Below the pieces are notes generated by a model that ran no database searches, had not been told where the DNA came from, and worked only from the letters and a program-made list of their open reading frames with translations. Positions 49,601-58,481 of a stretch of 64,000 nt of DNA are shown in pieces. The translations under genes were made by a program, and so were the position numbers. This stretch comes from Ptiloglossa arizonensis (Eukaryota > Arthropoda > Insecta > Hymenoptera > Colletidae): NCBI RefSeq assembly GCF_051014685.1, contig NW_027478401.1, positions 744,001 through 808,000 of the forward strand, given 5' to 3'. Position 1 is the stretch's first letter. Each line of letters begins with the position of its first letter.

Positions 49601-51740
49601 GTTTCTCCGTTTCTTTCTTCGTTTCTCCGTTTCTTTCTTCGTTTCTCCGTTTCTTTCTTCGTTTCTCCGTTTCTTTCTTCGTTTCTCCGTTTCTTTCTTC
49701 GTTTCTCCGTTTCTTTCTTCGTTTCTCCGTTTCTTTCTTCGTTTCTCCGTTTCTTTCTTCGTTTCTCCGTTTCTTTCTTGGTTTCTCCGTTTCTCCGTTT
49801 CTTTCTTCGTTTCTCCGTTTCTTTCTACGTTTCTCCGTTTGTTTCTTCGTTTCTCCATTCATTTCTCCGTTCCTCCGTTTCTTTCTTCGTTTCTCCGTTT
49901 CTTCGTTCGTTTCCCCGTTTCTTTGTTCGTTTCTCCGTTTCTTTCTTCGTTTCTCCGTTGCTTTCTTCGTTTCTCCGTTTCTTTCTTCGTTTCACCGTTT
50001 CTTTCTTCATTTCTCCGTTTATTTCTTCGTTTCTCCATTTATTTCTCCGTTTCTCCGTTTGTTTCTCCGTTTCTTTCTTCGTTTCTCCGTTTCTTTCTTC
50101 GTTTCTCCGTTTCTTTCTTCGTTTCTCCGTTTCTTTCTTCGTTTCTCCGTTTCTTTCTTCGTTTCTCCGTTTCTTTCTTCGTTTCTCCGTTTCCTTCTTC
50201 GTTTCTCCGTTTATTTCTTCGTTTCTCCGTTTCTTTGTTCGTTTCTCCGTTTCTTTGTTCATTTCCCCGTTTATTTCTCCGTTTCTCGGTCTATTTCTTC
50301 GTTTCTCCATTTACTTTTCCGATTCTCCGTTTCTTTCTTCATTTCTCAGTTTCTTTCTTCGTTTCTCCGTTTCTTTCTTCGTTTCTCCGTTTCTTTCTTC
50401 GTTTCTCCGTTTCTTTCTTCGTTTCTCCGTTTCTTTCTTCGTTTCTCCGTTTCTTTCTTGGTTTCTCCGTTTCTTTGTTCATTTCTCCGTTTCTTTGTTC
50501 GTTTCTCCGTTTCTTTCTCCGTTTCTCGGTTTACTTCTTCGTTTCTTCGTTTCTCCGTTTCTTTCTTCGTTTCTCCGTTTATTTCTACGTTTCTCCGTTT
50601 ATTTCTTCGTTTCTCCATTCATTTCTCCGTTCCTCCGTTTCTTTCTTCGTTTCTCCGTTTCTTCGTTCGTTTCCCCGTTTCTTTGTTCGTTTCTCCGTTG
50701 CTTTCTTCGTTTCTCCGTTGCTTTCTTCGTTTCTCCGTTTCTTTCTTCGTTTCACCGTTTCTTTCTTCATTTCTCCGTTTATTTCTTCGTTTCTCCATTT
50801 ATTTCTCCGTTTCTCCGTTTGTTTCTCCGTTTCTTTCTTCGTTTCTCCGTTTCTTTCTTCGTTTCTCCGTTTCTTTCTTCGTTTCTCCGTTTCTTTCTTC
50901 GTTTCTCCGTTTCTTTATTCGTTTCTCCGTTTCTTTCTTCGTATCTCCGTTTCTTTCTTCGTTTCTCCGTTTATTTCTTCGTTTCTCCGTTACCTTGTTC
51001 GTTTCTCCGTTTATTTCTTTGTTTCTCCATTTATTTCTCGGCTTCTTTCTTCGCTTCTCCGCTTCATTCTTCTTTTCACCGTTTCTTTCTTCGTTTATCC
51101 GTTTCTTTCTTCGTTTCTCCGTTTCTTTCTTTGTTTCTCCGTTTCTTTCTTCATTTCTCCGTTTATTTCTTCGTTACTCCGTTTCTTTCTTCGTTTCTAC
51201 GTTTATATCTTCGTTTCTCCATTTATTTCCCCGTTTCTATCTTCGTTTCTCCGTTTCATTCTCCGTTTCTCCGTTTCTTTCTTCGTTTCTCCGTTTCTTT
51301 CTTCGTTTCTCCGTTTCTTTCTTCGTTTCTCCGTTTCATTCTTCGTTTCTCCGTTTCCCCGTTTCTTTGTTCGTTTCTCCGTTTCATTGTTCGCTTCCCC
51401 GTTTCTTTCTTCGTATCTCCGTTTCTTTCTTCGTTTCTCCATTTCTTTCTTCGTTTCTCCGTTTCTGTCTTCGTTTCTCCGTTTCTTTCTTCGTTTCTGC
51501 TCTTCTTTCTTCGTTTCACCGTTTCTCTCTTCGTTTCTCCGTTTCTTTCTTCGTTTCTCCGTTTCTTTGTTTGTTTCCCCGTTTCTTTGTTCGTTTCTCC
51601 GTTTCTTTCTTCGTTTCTCCGTTTCTTTGTTCGTTTCTCCGTTTCTTTCTTCGTTTCTCCGTTTCTTTCTCCGTTTCTCCGTTTCTTTCTTCGTTTCTCC
51701 GTTTCCTTCTTCGTTTCTCCAATTATACCTCCGTTCCTCC
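46670..51740 (+). repeat. satellite subregion with TTATACCTCC marker monomers
   Basis: An unusual monomer reading (A)ATTATACCTCCGTTCCTCC appears with TATACC at 46681, 47141, 47941, 48161, 48361, 48601, 48953 and 51724. The first six are separated by 460, 800, 220, 200 and 240 bases, all exact multiples of 20. It marks a local family of higher-order units of about 200-240 bases. Confidence 0.8.
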
Positions 51741-53255
51741 GTTTCATTCTTCGTTTCTCCGTTTCTTTCTTCGTTTCTCCGTTTCTTTGTTCGTTTCTCC
51801 GTTTCTTTGTTTGTTTCTCCGTTTCTTTGTTCGTTTCTCCGTTTCTTTGTTCGTTTCTCCGTTTCTTTGTTCGTTTCTCCGTTTCTTTCTTCGTTTCTCC
51901 GTTTCTTTGTTCGTTTCCCCGTTTATTTCTCCGTTTCTCGGTCTATTTCTTCGTTTCTCCATTTACTTCTCCGATTCTCCGTTTCTTTCTTCATTTCTCA
52001 GTTTCTTTCTTCGTTTCTCCGTTTCTTTCTTCGTTTCTCCGTTTCTTTCTTCGTTTCTCCGTTTCTTTCTTCGTTTCTCTGTTTCTTTCTTGGTTTCCCC
52101 GTTTCTTTGTTCGTTTCTCCTTTTCTTTGTTCGTTTCTCCGTTTCTTTCTCCGTTTCTCGGTTTACTTCTTCGTTTCTTCGTTTCTCCGTTTCTTTCTTG
52201 GTTTCTCCGTTTCTTTCTACGTTTCTCCGTTTGTTTCTTCGTTTCTCCATTCATTTCTCCGTTCCTCCGTTTCTTTCTTCGTTTCTCCGTTTCTTCGTTC
52301 GTTTCCCCGTTTCTTTGTTCGTTTCTCCGTTTCTTTCTTCGTTTCTCCGTTGCTTTCTTCGTTTCTCCGTTTCTTTCTTCGTTTCACCGTTTCTTTCTTC
52401 ATTTCTCCGTTTATTTCTTCGTTTCTCCATTTATTTCTCCGTTTCTCCGTTTGTTTCTCCGTTTCTTTCTTCGTTTCTCCGTTTCTTTCTTCGTTTCTCC
52501 GTTTCTTTCTTCGTTTCTCCGTTTCTTTCTTCGTTTCTCCGTTTCTTTCTTCGTTTCTCCGTTTCCTTCTTCGTTTCTCCGTTTATTTCTTCGTTCTTCA
52601 TTCATTTCTCCGTTCCTCCGTTTCATTCTTCGTTTCTCCGTTTCTTTGTTCGTCTCTCCGTTTCTTTCTTCGTTTCTCCGTTTCTTTCTTCGTTTCTCCG
52701 TTTCTTTCTTCGTTTCTCCGTTTATTTCTTCGCTTCTCCGTTACCTTGTTCGTTTCTCCGTTTATTTCTTTGTTTCTCCATTTATTTCTCGGCTTCTTTC
52801 TTCGCTTCTCCGCTTCATTCTTCTTTTCACCGCTTCTTTCTTCGTTTATCCGTTTCTTTCTTCGTTTCTCCGTTTCTTTCTTTGTTTCTCCGTTTCTTTC
52901 TTCATTTCTCCGTTTATTTCTTCGTTTCTCCGTTTCATTCTTCGTTTCTGCGTTTCAATGTTTGTTTCTCTGTTTCTTTCTTCGTTTCTCCGTTTCTCGG
53001 TTTATTTCTTCGTTTCTCCGTTTCTTTCTCCGTTTCTCTGTTTCTTTCTTCGTTTGTCCGTTTATTTCTTCGTTACTCCGATTCTTTCTTCGTTTCTACG
53101 TTTATAGCTTCGTTTCTCCATTTATTTCCCCGTTTCTTTCTTCGTTTCTCCGTTTCATTCTTCGTTTCTCCGTTTCTTTCTTCGTTTCTCCGTTTCTTTG
53201 TTCGTCTATCCGATTCTTTCGTTGTTTCTCCGTTTCTTTCTTCATTTCTCCGTTT

Positions 53256-53259
53256 ATAT
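53256..53259 (+). repeat. target-site duplication, left (ATAT)
   Basis: ATAT occurs immediately before the left LTR and again at 60648-60651 after the right LTR. Joining the flanks would give the satellite variant TTTATATCTTCG, which is common elsewhere in the array. Insects' 17.6/297-type elements are known to prefer ATAT sites. Confidence 0.85.
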
Positions 53260-53689
53260 TGTGAGGACCACCTAGCACGCCGATAAGACCGCCACGAAAC
53301 CCAAACACCAGGATCACCGATAACCAAAAAATCATGTATATAAGCCGCCGCCCTCTTAATAAATGGCATTGGTTGTTCAACCTTACTCGAGTGTGAATCT
53401 CTGTCCGTCACCCGCTACGCACCTTTTAATTATTACGCCGGTTCGCCGTTATACATTCTACGGAAGTATTTCGTTAAAGCAGTCACTTTCGCTAGCCACA
53501 TATTCTCTACGGAGGTATTCGCCTAAAGCCGTGAGTTTCGGTATCTATTCAATTATTCTACGGAGTAAAGACTTCTTTGAGCCGTTTCACCCAAGTGATT
53601 CTGTTGCGATCCCGTGCATTTTAGTGCGTGAGTGAAAGAGTTTCTCGTGTTTATATTTTTATTCGTCGCTCCGATTCGGTCCCGTGACA
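53260..53689 (+). repeat. 5' long terminal repeat
   Basis: It begins TGTGAGGACC and ends CCGTGACA. It is identical to 60218-60647 except at four positions. A TATA box (TATATAA, 53337-53343) and an AATAAA signal (53358-53363) lie close together. Transcription would start about 25-30 bases after the TATA box, giving a short R region. A 90-codon frame inside both LTRs is not considered a gene. Confidence 0.95.
53337..53343 (+). promoter_or_regulatory. TATA box of the 5' LTR
   Basis: TATATAA is placed to drive the element's full-length RNA from about 53367. The same motif in the 3' LTR lies at 60295-60301. Confidence 0.6.
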
Positions 53690-53696
53690 TATAAAT

Positions 53697-53714
53697 TGGC
53701 GATCCTGCCAGGAT
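53697..53714 (+). promoter_or_regulatory. primer binding site, probably tRNA-Arg
   Basis: TGGCGATCCTGCCAGGAT starts seven bases after the left LTR. It opens with TGG, the complement of the CCA tail of a tRNA. Its complement ends ...CCTGGCAGGATCG plus CCA, which resembles a eukaryotic tRNA-Arg 3' end as I recall it. Matching against the host tRNA set would decide the identity. Confidence 0.7.
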
Positions 53715-53895
53715 CCGCTTCAATTCAGGAGGAGGAAACAGCCCACGTGTAATCTACGGAACACCTGCCGCTGGGACTACCTGTGCCACACTCACTCTGG
53801 ACGAACGGATCGAGCCATTCGAAGGTAAGGAGTTCAGAACTTATCGGAACCCTCACCCAGTTATATCCTCGGACGACGAACTATACTCCGACATC
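53715..53895 (+). promoter_or_regulatory. leader with candidate splice donor AAG|GTAAGG
   Basis: This is the untranslated leader between the primer site and gag. The word GAAGGTAAGG (53821-53830) is a strong 5' splice donor match with the exon ending at 53824. In errantiviruses the env message is made by splicing from such a leader. No ATG lies between the primer site and this donor. A second, weaker donor-like GAG|GTACAG is inside gag at about 54054. Confidence 0.5.
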
Positions 53896-55152
53896 ATGAA
53901 TAAGTCAGGCATGAACTCGCCCACAACAAACATAGCCGACTCCCTAGAGTCTATAATGAACCAGTTAAAAAACATCCAAGACTTGCAAAATCAGATGCAG
54001 GGTGCTATTTTAAAACTGCAAGAAAGGATAGAAACAACAGACCGAACTTTCGAGGTACAGACAAATGAATTTCGACGCGCATTCGCTTCGTTAGGGATAA
54101 ACGCGTTCTCTGACGGACCAGCTATCACCGATGACGAGGACTATCGTGAGGAACGACCATCCAGGCCCCTACAAAAAAGCGGACCCACGACCCAACCGGG
54201 ACAAAATGAATTGAGCCGGGCCAGCGAAATCCTTCGCACCATTAAGATTTTACGGGGAAAGGATGACATGGGAGTGGAGGAATTCATCAAGCAGGTGAAA
54301 TTCGCCCGTGTCTCCTGCAACGAACCCTTAATATTACTGAAACTCGTCATAGCAGAGAAAATTACCGATAACGCCGAACGGAGCATTCGGTATCATAACA
54401 TCGAAACATATGATCAGCTGTACCAAGCCTTGAGAACCCAGGTATCCACGCCAGTCACCACCAATGGCTGCCGCAACAGGTTACTGTCAACCAAACAGGG
54501 GTTCGGGGAAACAGTGACACAATACAGCATACGGTTTCGCCAGGCGCTCAGCGAACTGCTTTACGCCGTTCAGGCAAAACATTCGAACACCACTGCACGC
54601 CGCATCGCCATCGCTGAGGAGGAAGAAGAAGCGATCCGGACTTACACTATGAACCTTCAAGACAAAATTGGAACAATAGTTATAGCAGCAAATCCAAAGA
54701 CGCTAATTGAGGCTCAATCCAAGGCCACCGACATCGAACTCTGGACCCAAGACAGAAATTCCCGCAGCAACATCGCCGCGAAATCCGCTATTACTAACCG
54801 CCCACCACCATCAAACAGATTTACTCATCCACCTAACTTCATCCCTACTAGACGACCAGACAGACTGGACCAACCGCGTACAATCATCTGTGACTTTTGT
54901 AAACGACCCGGACACATAAAGAACAATTGCTTCCAATACAAAAATTTTCAGCAACGACAGAACGGGAAAATCCCACCTCGCGTGAACCATCTAGAAGAGA
55001 CCATGAGCAACGACACGGCTACAGAAACAAAACAGTTCCACGAAACGCTACCCGAATACACTACACACCCGGACGATTACGACACATACAGTGCAGACGA
55101 GACCCCACAGGAAGAATACGACGATTTTTACTCGACACCGGAGCAGGAGTAA
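53896..55152 (+). CDS. gag: Gag polyprotein of the retrotransposon
   Basis: This 418-residue protein would build the intracellular particle and package the element RNA. Residues 12-50 are rich in Leu/Gln/Glu with heptad-like spacing, suggesting a coiled coil. The central region from about 105 to 285 is helical and typical of a gypsy capsid. A Cys-Cys-His-Cys zinc knuckle lies at C332, C335, H340 and C345 (CDFCKRPGHIKNNC), the nucleocapsid motif that binds RNA. The acidic tail overlaps pol. The ATG at 53896 is chosen because it is the first in the leader in this frame and follows the splice donor. Met6 is an alternative. The frame ends at TAA 55150-55152 inside the protease coding region, so Pol must come from frameshifting. 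Confidence 0.9.
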   Translation: MNKSGMNSPTTNIADSLESIMNQLKNIQDLQNQMQGAILKLQERIETTDRTFEVQTNEFRRAFASLGINAFSDGPAITDDEDYREERPSRPLQKSGPTTQPGQNELSRASEILRTIKILRGKDDMGVEEFIKQVKFARVSCNEPLILLKLVIAEKITDNAERSIRYHNIETYDQLYQALRTQVSTPVTTNGCRNRLLSTKQGFGETVTQYSIRFRQALSELLYAVQAKHSNTTARRIAIAEEEEEAIRTYTMNLQDKIGTIVIAANPKTLIEAQSKATDIELWTQDRNSRSNIAAKSAITNRPPPSNRFTHPPNFIPTRRPDRLDQPRTIICDFCKRPGHIKNNCFQYKNFQQRQNGKIPPRVNHLEETMSNDTATETKQFHETLPEYTTHPDDYDTYSADETPQEEYDDFYSTPEQE

Positions 55153-58100
55153 ACCTTATAAAAGAACGCGACGCACCTACCAAAATACGACTAGACGAAA
55201 CCAAATACATTCAGCTCGGACGAGATAAGCACCCTATCCATTACATGACGCACGTTCCCTTCCTACAAATCAAACATCCATTCCTCATAGTACCAAACGA
55301 CTTCCCGCTAATCGAGGACGGAATCTTCGGACTGCCTTTCCTCGAACAATATCAATTTAACATCACCAACGAGACCATAACATTAAACGGTACAACGATA
55401 AAGTTACAGGAAACACCCGAAGAAATAGAAGTACCACCAGGCAAACATGTTCACCACATCAAAATTATTGACAGCCATCCTTGCCGTGTATTATTCATCA
55501 ACCCTGGTAAGCAATCTTTGACAACTACCAATATTGAATTTAAATCAAAATCTTCAAATTCCAATCGAGTGCTCCAACTTATCGACAAATTGCAACTTAA
55601 ACACATCGACAAAAACCATCGCGATCCAATAGAAAAAATTATAGCAGTATACAACGGAATTTTTACCCTAGACTCAGACCCCTTACCCTGCGCCTCCCTC
55701 ACCCAACACGAAATCACCCTAAAAAATCCTCGACCTATCAACATTAAATCCTACGAACCACCGGAATGCCATAAGACAGAAATTAACCGACAGATCCATG
55801 AAATGTTAGACAAAAAAATTATTGAACCTTCGGACTCTCCCTTCAATTCCCCCATCTGGGTAGTTCCCAAAAAACCGGACGCATCAGGAAAAAGAAAATG
55901 GAGAATAGTAATTGACTTTCGAAAATTAAATGAACAAACGGAACAAGACGCCTATCCCCTACCTAACGCTGACGAAATACTTCAACACCTCGGTAACGCA
56001 AAATTCTTCTCGGCACTTGACCTATCCGCCGGTTTCCACCAAATCCCTATGAATCCTAACTCCAAACGATACACCGCCTTCTCCACACCCGACGGACATT
56101 TTCACTTCAACCGCATGCCTTTTGGACTTAAAAACGCTCCTGCGACATTCCAACGAATGATGGACAACGCCTTACGCGGACTGGTAGACAAATACTGCTT
56201 CGTATACATGGATGACATTATTATTTTCGGACAAACAATCGAGGAACACAACAGAAATTTAGCCATAGTATTCCAAAGATTACAAGACCTAGGCCTGAAA
56301 CTACAAATTGACAAATGTGCATTTTTAAAACCGGAACTAGAATATTTAGGACACGTAGTAACTGCAGAGGGAGTAAAACCGAATCCCAACAAAATTGAAT
56401 CCATCAAGAATTTCCCTCAACCCAAAACTCCTACCCAAATAAAAGCCTTCCTAGGACTGACCGGATATTATAGGAAATTCATCAAAAATTTCGCGAAAAT
56501 CTCCAAACCTCTCACCACCCTTACAAAAAAGGACGAACCCTTTCGATGGACGACTGACCAGGAAACCGCATTCACGACCCTCAAGCAAAAATTATGTTCC
56601 GCACCAATCCTCAGGTATCCTGACTTTTCTAAAACCTTCACGTTGACCACCGACGCCAGTAACGAAGGCATCGGAGCCGTCCTATCCCAAGATAACCTAC
56701 CTTGCAATTTTATATCCCGAACTCTTAATCCCGCTGAACGAAACTATTCCACCACCGAGAAAGAGCTCTTAGCAATCGTATGGGCAACAAAACGATTAAG
56801 ACAATACTTATTAGGAAGAAAATTCATAATTCAGACAGACCATCAGGCTTTAGTTTGGCTCAAAAACGTGAAAGACCCCTCTTCCAGACTCATGAGGTGG
56901 AGATTGAGACTGGAAGAGTACGATTTTGAAATTGAGTATAAAAAAGGTAAAGAAAATGTAGTTGCTGACGCTCTATCCCGCTATCCAATATACCCCGTTA
57001 CCATCAAATCCAACATCCCGATAAAAACAAACATAAAAGTCAAAATCCCAGAAAATCTCCCAGAAACCATCGACGACATGTTACCCGACATAAAGGAAAT
57101 AGATCCTCCCGCAAATCCAGAAATTGACGCCCTATATGACCTTTACAATATTTGGAAACTCGATCCTACACCATCCCCTCTACACCTAAAACCTAACCGG
57201 AAATCATTCACTCAACTATCCCCCACACTATTCGGAACTTATAACGAGAAAGCATGGCTTAACCGACTGCATTTAATAATGATTATGGAAGAAGATATAG
57301 AACTCGGCATAGAACCAGGATTTTCTAATTACGAATTGGTCTCCCTACAATTAATGATTAGATTTCTTTCCCATCACCTAAACCAACCCGTCACTTTAGC
57401 CACGAATCCTATTAGAGAATATACTCCGGAAGAAAAAAACAAAATTATTAAAGAAACACACGACAATTTGAAACATTTAGGAGAAAACAAAACTATTGCC
57501 ACCATTAAACAAGAACACACCTGGACTAATTTAGAGACGGACGTTCAAAATTACATAAAACACTGCGACACGTGCCAACGAAACAAACTGACGCGAATTA
57601 GACCTAGAGAAGAAGCCGTTATAACGGATACCCCTTCGAATCCCAATGACAAAATTGCAATGGACATTGTCGGATCCCTCCCACTGACGGAAAACGGAAA
57701 CCAGTTCATCCTATCAATTCAAGATTACCTCACTAAATACCTAATGCTCATCCCTTTGCAAAACCAAAAAACCGAATCCATTATAGATAAACTAATATCC
57801 CACTACATCTACATCTTCTCCTCGCCGAAACACATCCTCACCGATCAGGGACAAAACTTCGTCAGTAAATTAATGGAACAATTCGAAAAAACTTTTAAAA
57901 TCCAGCATATCAAAACAACTAGCTTTCACCCTCAAAGTAATGGAGCCCTCGAAAGGACCCACGGAACTGTCAAGGATCTATTGCGCACCAGCATTGACGA
58001 AACCCGAACCGATTGGGACGAACACCTCAATTTAATTTCCATGGCATTTAACACCTCAGTTCATTCAACCACCGGGTACACACCTTTCGAACTAACCTTT

Positions 58101-58481
58101 GGACGAAAAGCCAACCTCCCCTCCTCAATCGCTCTGACACCCGCTTTATCCCATAACGAATTGTTTAAACTCTGGCGACAACGACACAACGATTACCTTA
58201 ATTACGCTAAAATCAACATAGAAACTAATAAGAAACGATACAAAAGAGAACAGGATAGAAAAATTAGAATCCAGAGTCTATACAATGTCGACGACCTAGT
58301 ACTCCTTCACAACGACCATAAACAAAACAAACTATCCCCAGAATTCCTAGGACCCTATAAAATAATCGAAGTAAGAAAGCCCAATTACCTTATACAAATT
58401 CAAAATAACAAAACACTCTTAGTACATGGAAATCGACTAAAACCCTATCATTTACCTTCCAGGCTAAAACCCGCGGCTTAG
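54927..58481 (+). CDS. pol: Pol polyprotein: protease, reverse transcriptase, RNase H, integrase
   Basis: The frame is open for 1,184 codons, has no upstream ATG and overlaps gag by 226 bases in the -1 frame. Residue numbers count from 54927. The aspartic protease active site is DTGA at 70-73. Reverse transcriptase has FSALDLSAGFHQ (361-372), MPFGLKNAPATFQ (397-409) and the YMDD catalytic box at 427-430. RNase H has acidic residues near D576, E613, D638 and D681. Integrase has the zinc-binding H845, H850, C880 and C883, and the catalytic triad D913, D973 and E1009 with the canonical spacing of 35 residues before E. A GPY/F-type module starts at GPY 1142-1144. All key residues are present and there is no stop, so the enzyme set looks functional. 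It copies the element RNA into DNA in the cytoplasmic particle and inserts it into the genome. Confidence 0.95.
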   Translation: MLPIQKFSATTERENPTSREPSRRDHEQRHGYRNKTVPRNATRIHYTPGRLRHIQCRRDPTGRIRRFLLDTGAGVNLIKERDAPTKIRLDETKYIQLGRDKHPIHYMTHVPFLQIKHPFLIVPNDFPLIEDGIFGLPFLEQYQFNITNETITLNGTTIKLQETPEEIEVPPGKHVHHIKIIDSHPCRVLFINPGKQSLTTTNIEFKSKSSNSNRVLQLIDKLQLKHIDKNHRDPIEKIIAVYNGIFTLDSDPLPCASLTQHEITLKNPRPINIKSYEPPECHKTEINRQIHEMLDKKIIEPSDSPFNSPIWVVPKKPDASGKRKWRIVIDFRKLNEQTEQDAYPLPNADEILQHLGNAKFFSALDLSAGFHQIPMNPNSKRYTAFSTPDGHFHFNRMPFGLKNAPATFQRMMDNALRGLVDKYCFVYMDDIIIFGQTIEEHNRNLAIVFQRLQDLGLKLQIDKCAFLKPELEYLGHVVTAEGVKPNPNKIESIKNFPQPKTPTQIKAFLGLTGYYRKFIKNFAKISKPLTTLTKKDEPFRWTTDQETAFTTLKQKLCSAPILRYPDFSKTFTLTTDASNEGIGAVLSQDNLPCNFISRTLNPAERNYSTTEKELLAIVWATKRLRQYLLGRKFIIQTDHQALVWLKNVKDPSSRLMRWRLRLEEYDFEIEYKKGKENVVADALSRYPIYPVTIKSNIPIKTNIKVKIPENLPETIDDMLPDIKEIDPPANPEIDALYDLYNIWKLDPTPSPLHLKPNRKSFTQLSPTLFGTYNEKAWLNRLHLIMIMEEDIELGIEPGFSNYELVSLQLMIRFLSHHLNQPVTLATNPIREYTPEEKNKIIKETHDNLKHLGENKTIATIKQEHTWTNLETDVQNYIKHCDTCQRNKLTRIRPREEAVITDTPSNPNDKIAMDIVGSLPLTENGNQFILSIQDYLTKYLMLIPLQNQKTESIIDKLISHYIYIFSSPKHILTDQGQNFVSKLMEQFEKTFKIQHIKTTSFHPQSNGALERTHGTVKDLLRTSIDETRTDWDEHLNLISMAFNTSVHSTTGYTPFELTFGRKANLPSSIALTPALSHNELFKLWRQRHNDYLNYAKINIETNKKRYKREQDRKIRIQSLYNVDDLVLLHNDHKQNKLSPEFLGPYKIIEVRKPNYLIQIQNNKTLLVHGNRLKPYHLPSRLKPAA
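54942..54948 (+). promoter_or_regulatory. candidate -1 ribosomal frameshift site AAATTTT
   Basis: This heptamer fits X XXY YYZ in the gag frame (A AAT TTT, codons 350-351). A slip of -1 puts AAA TTT in the pol frame, which stays open to 58481. Just downstream (54964-54974) GGGA and TCCC could pair as a small hairpin, too weak to be convincing alone. It sits soon after the zinc knuckle, at the natural end of nucleocapsid. Confidence 0.55.

Larger units (their letters stand above)
8940..53259 (+). repeat. 20-bp satellite, main array (pyrimidine strand on top), about 44.3 kb
   Basis: The monomer is CGTTTCTCCGTTTCTTTCTT. Long stretches stay in strict 20-bp register, and variants differ at a few columns (TTTGTT, TTTATTTCTT, TTTCATTCTT, TTACTCTGTT, TCGGTTTATT). 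Purines on this strand are largely limited to the G of CpG, so one strand is nearly pure pyrimidine and CpGs recur every 8-12 bases. The triplets TAA, TAG and TGA are rare in the unit, which explains forward reading frames up to about 5,200 codons. These are low-complexity F/S/L/R/V strings with no domain or plausible start context. There are no genes, tRNAs or other elements up to the retrotransposon at 53260. It is probably heterochromatic satellite. Centromeric function cannot be judged from sequence. Confidence 0.97.

Noticed and set aside
8940..53259. Telomeric repeat array
   Set aside because: The unit is unrelated to the insect TTAGG repeat, and the array changes orientation and carries internal duplications.
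37684..53286. A 5,200-codon open frame and many other frames of hundreds to thousands of codons across the satellite
   Set aside because: They come from a 20-bp repeat almost free of stop triplets. Several forward frames are open at once, the translations are low-complexity F/S/L/R/V strings, and the longest frame runs into the LTR.
53363..53635. A 90-codon frame present in both LTRs
   Set aside because: It lies in LTR regulatory sequence, three of the four LTR differences change its amino acids, and it has no recognisable domain.
54141..54386. Minus-strand frames within gag, pol and env
   Set aside because: They are shadows of the retrotransposon genes, without domains or starts of their own.
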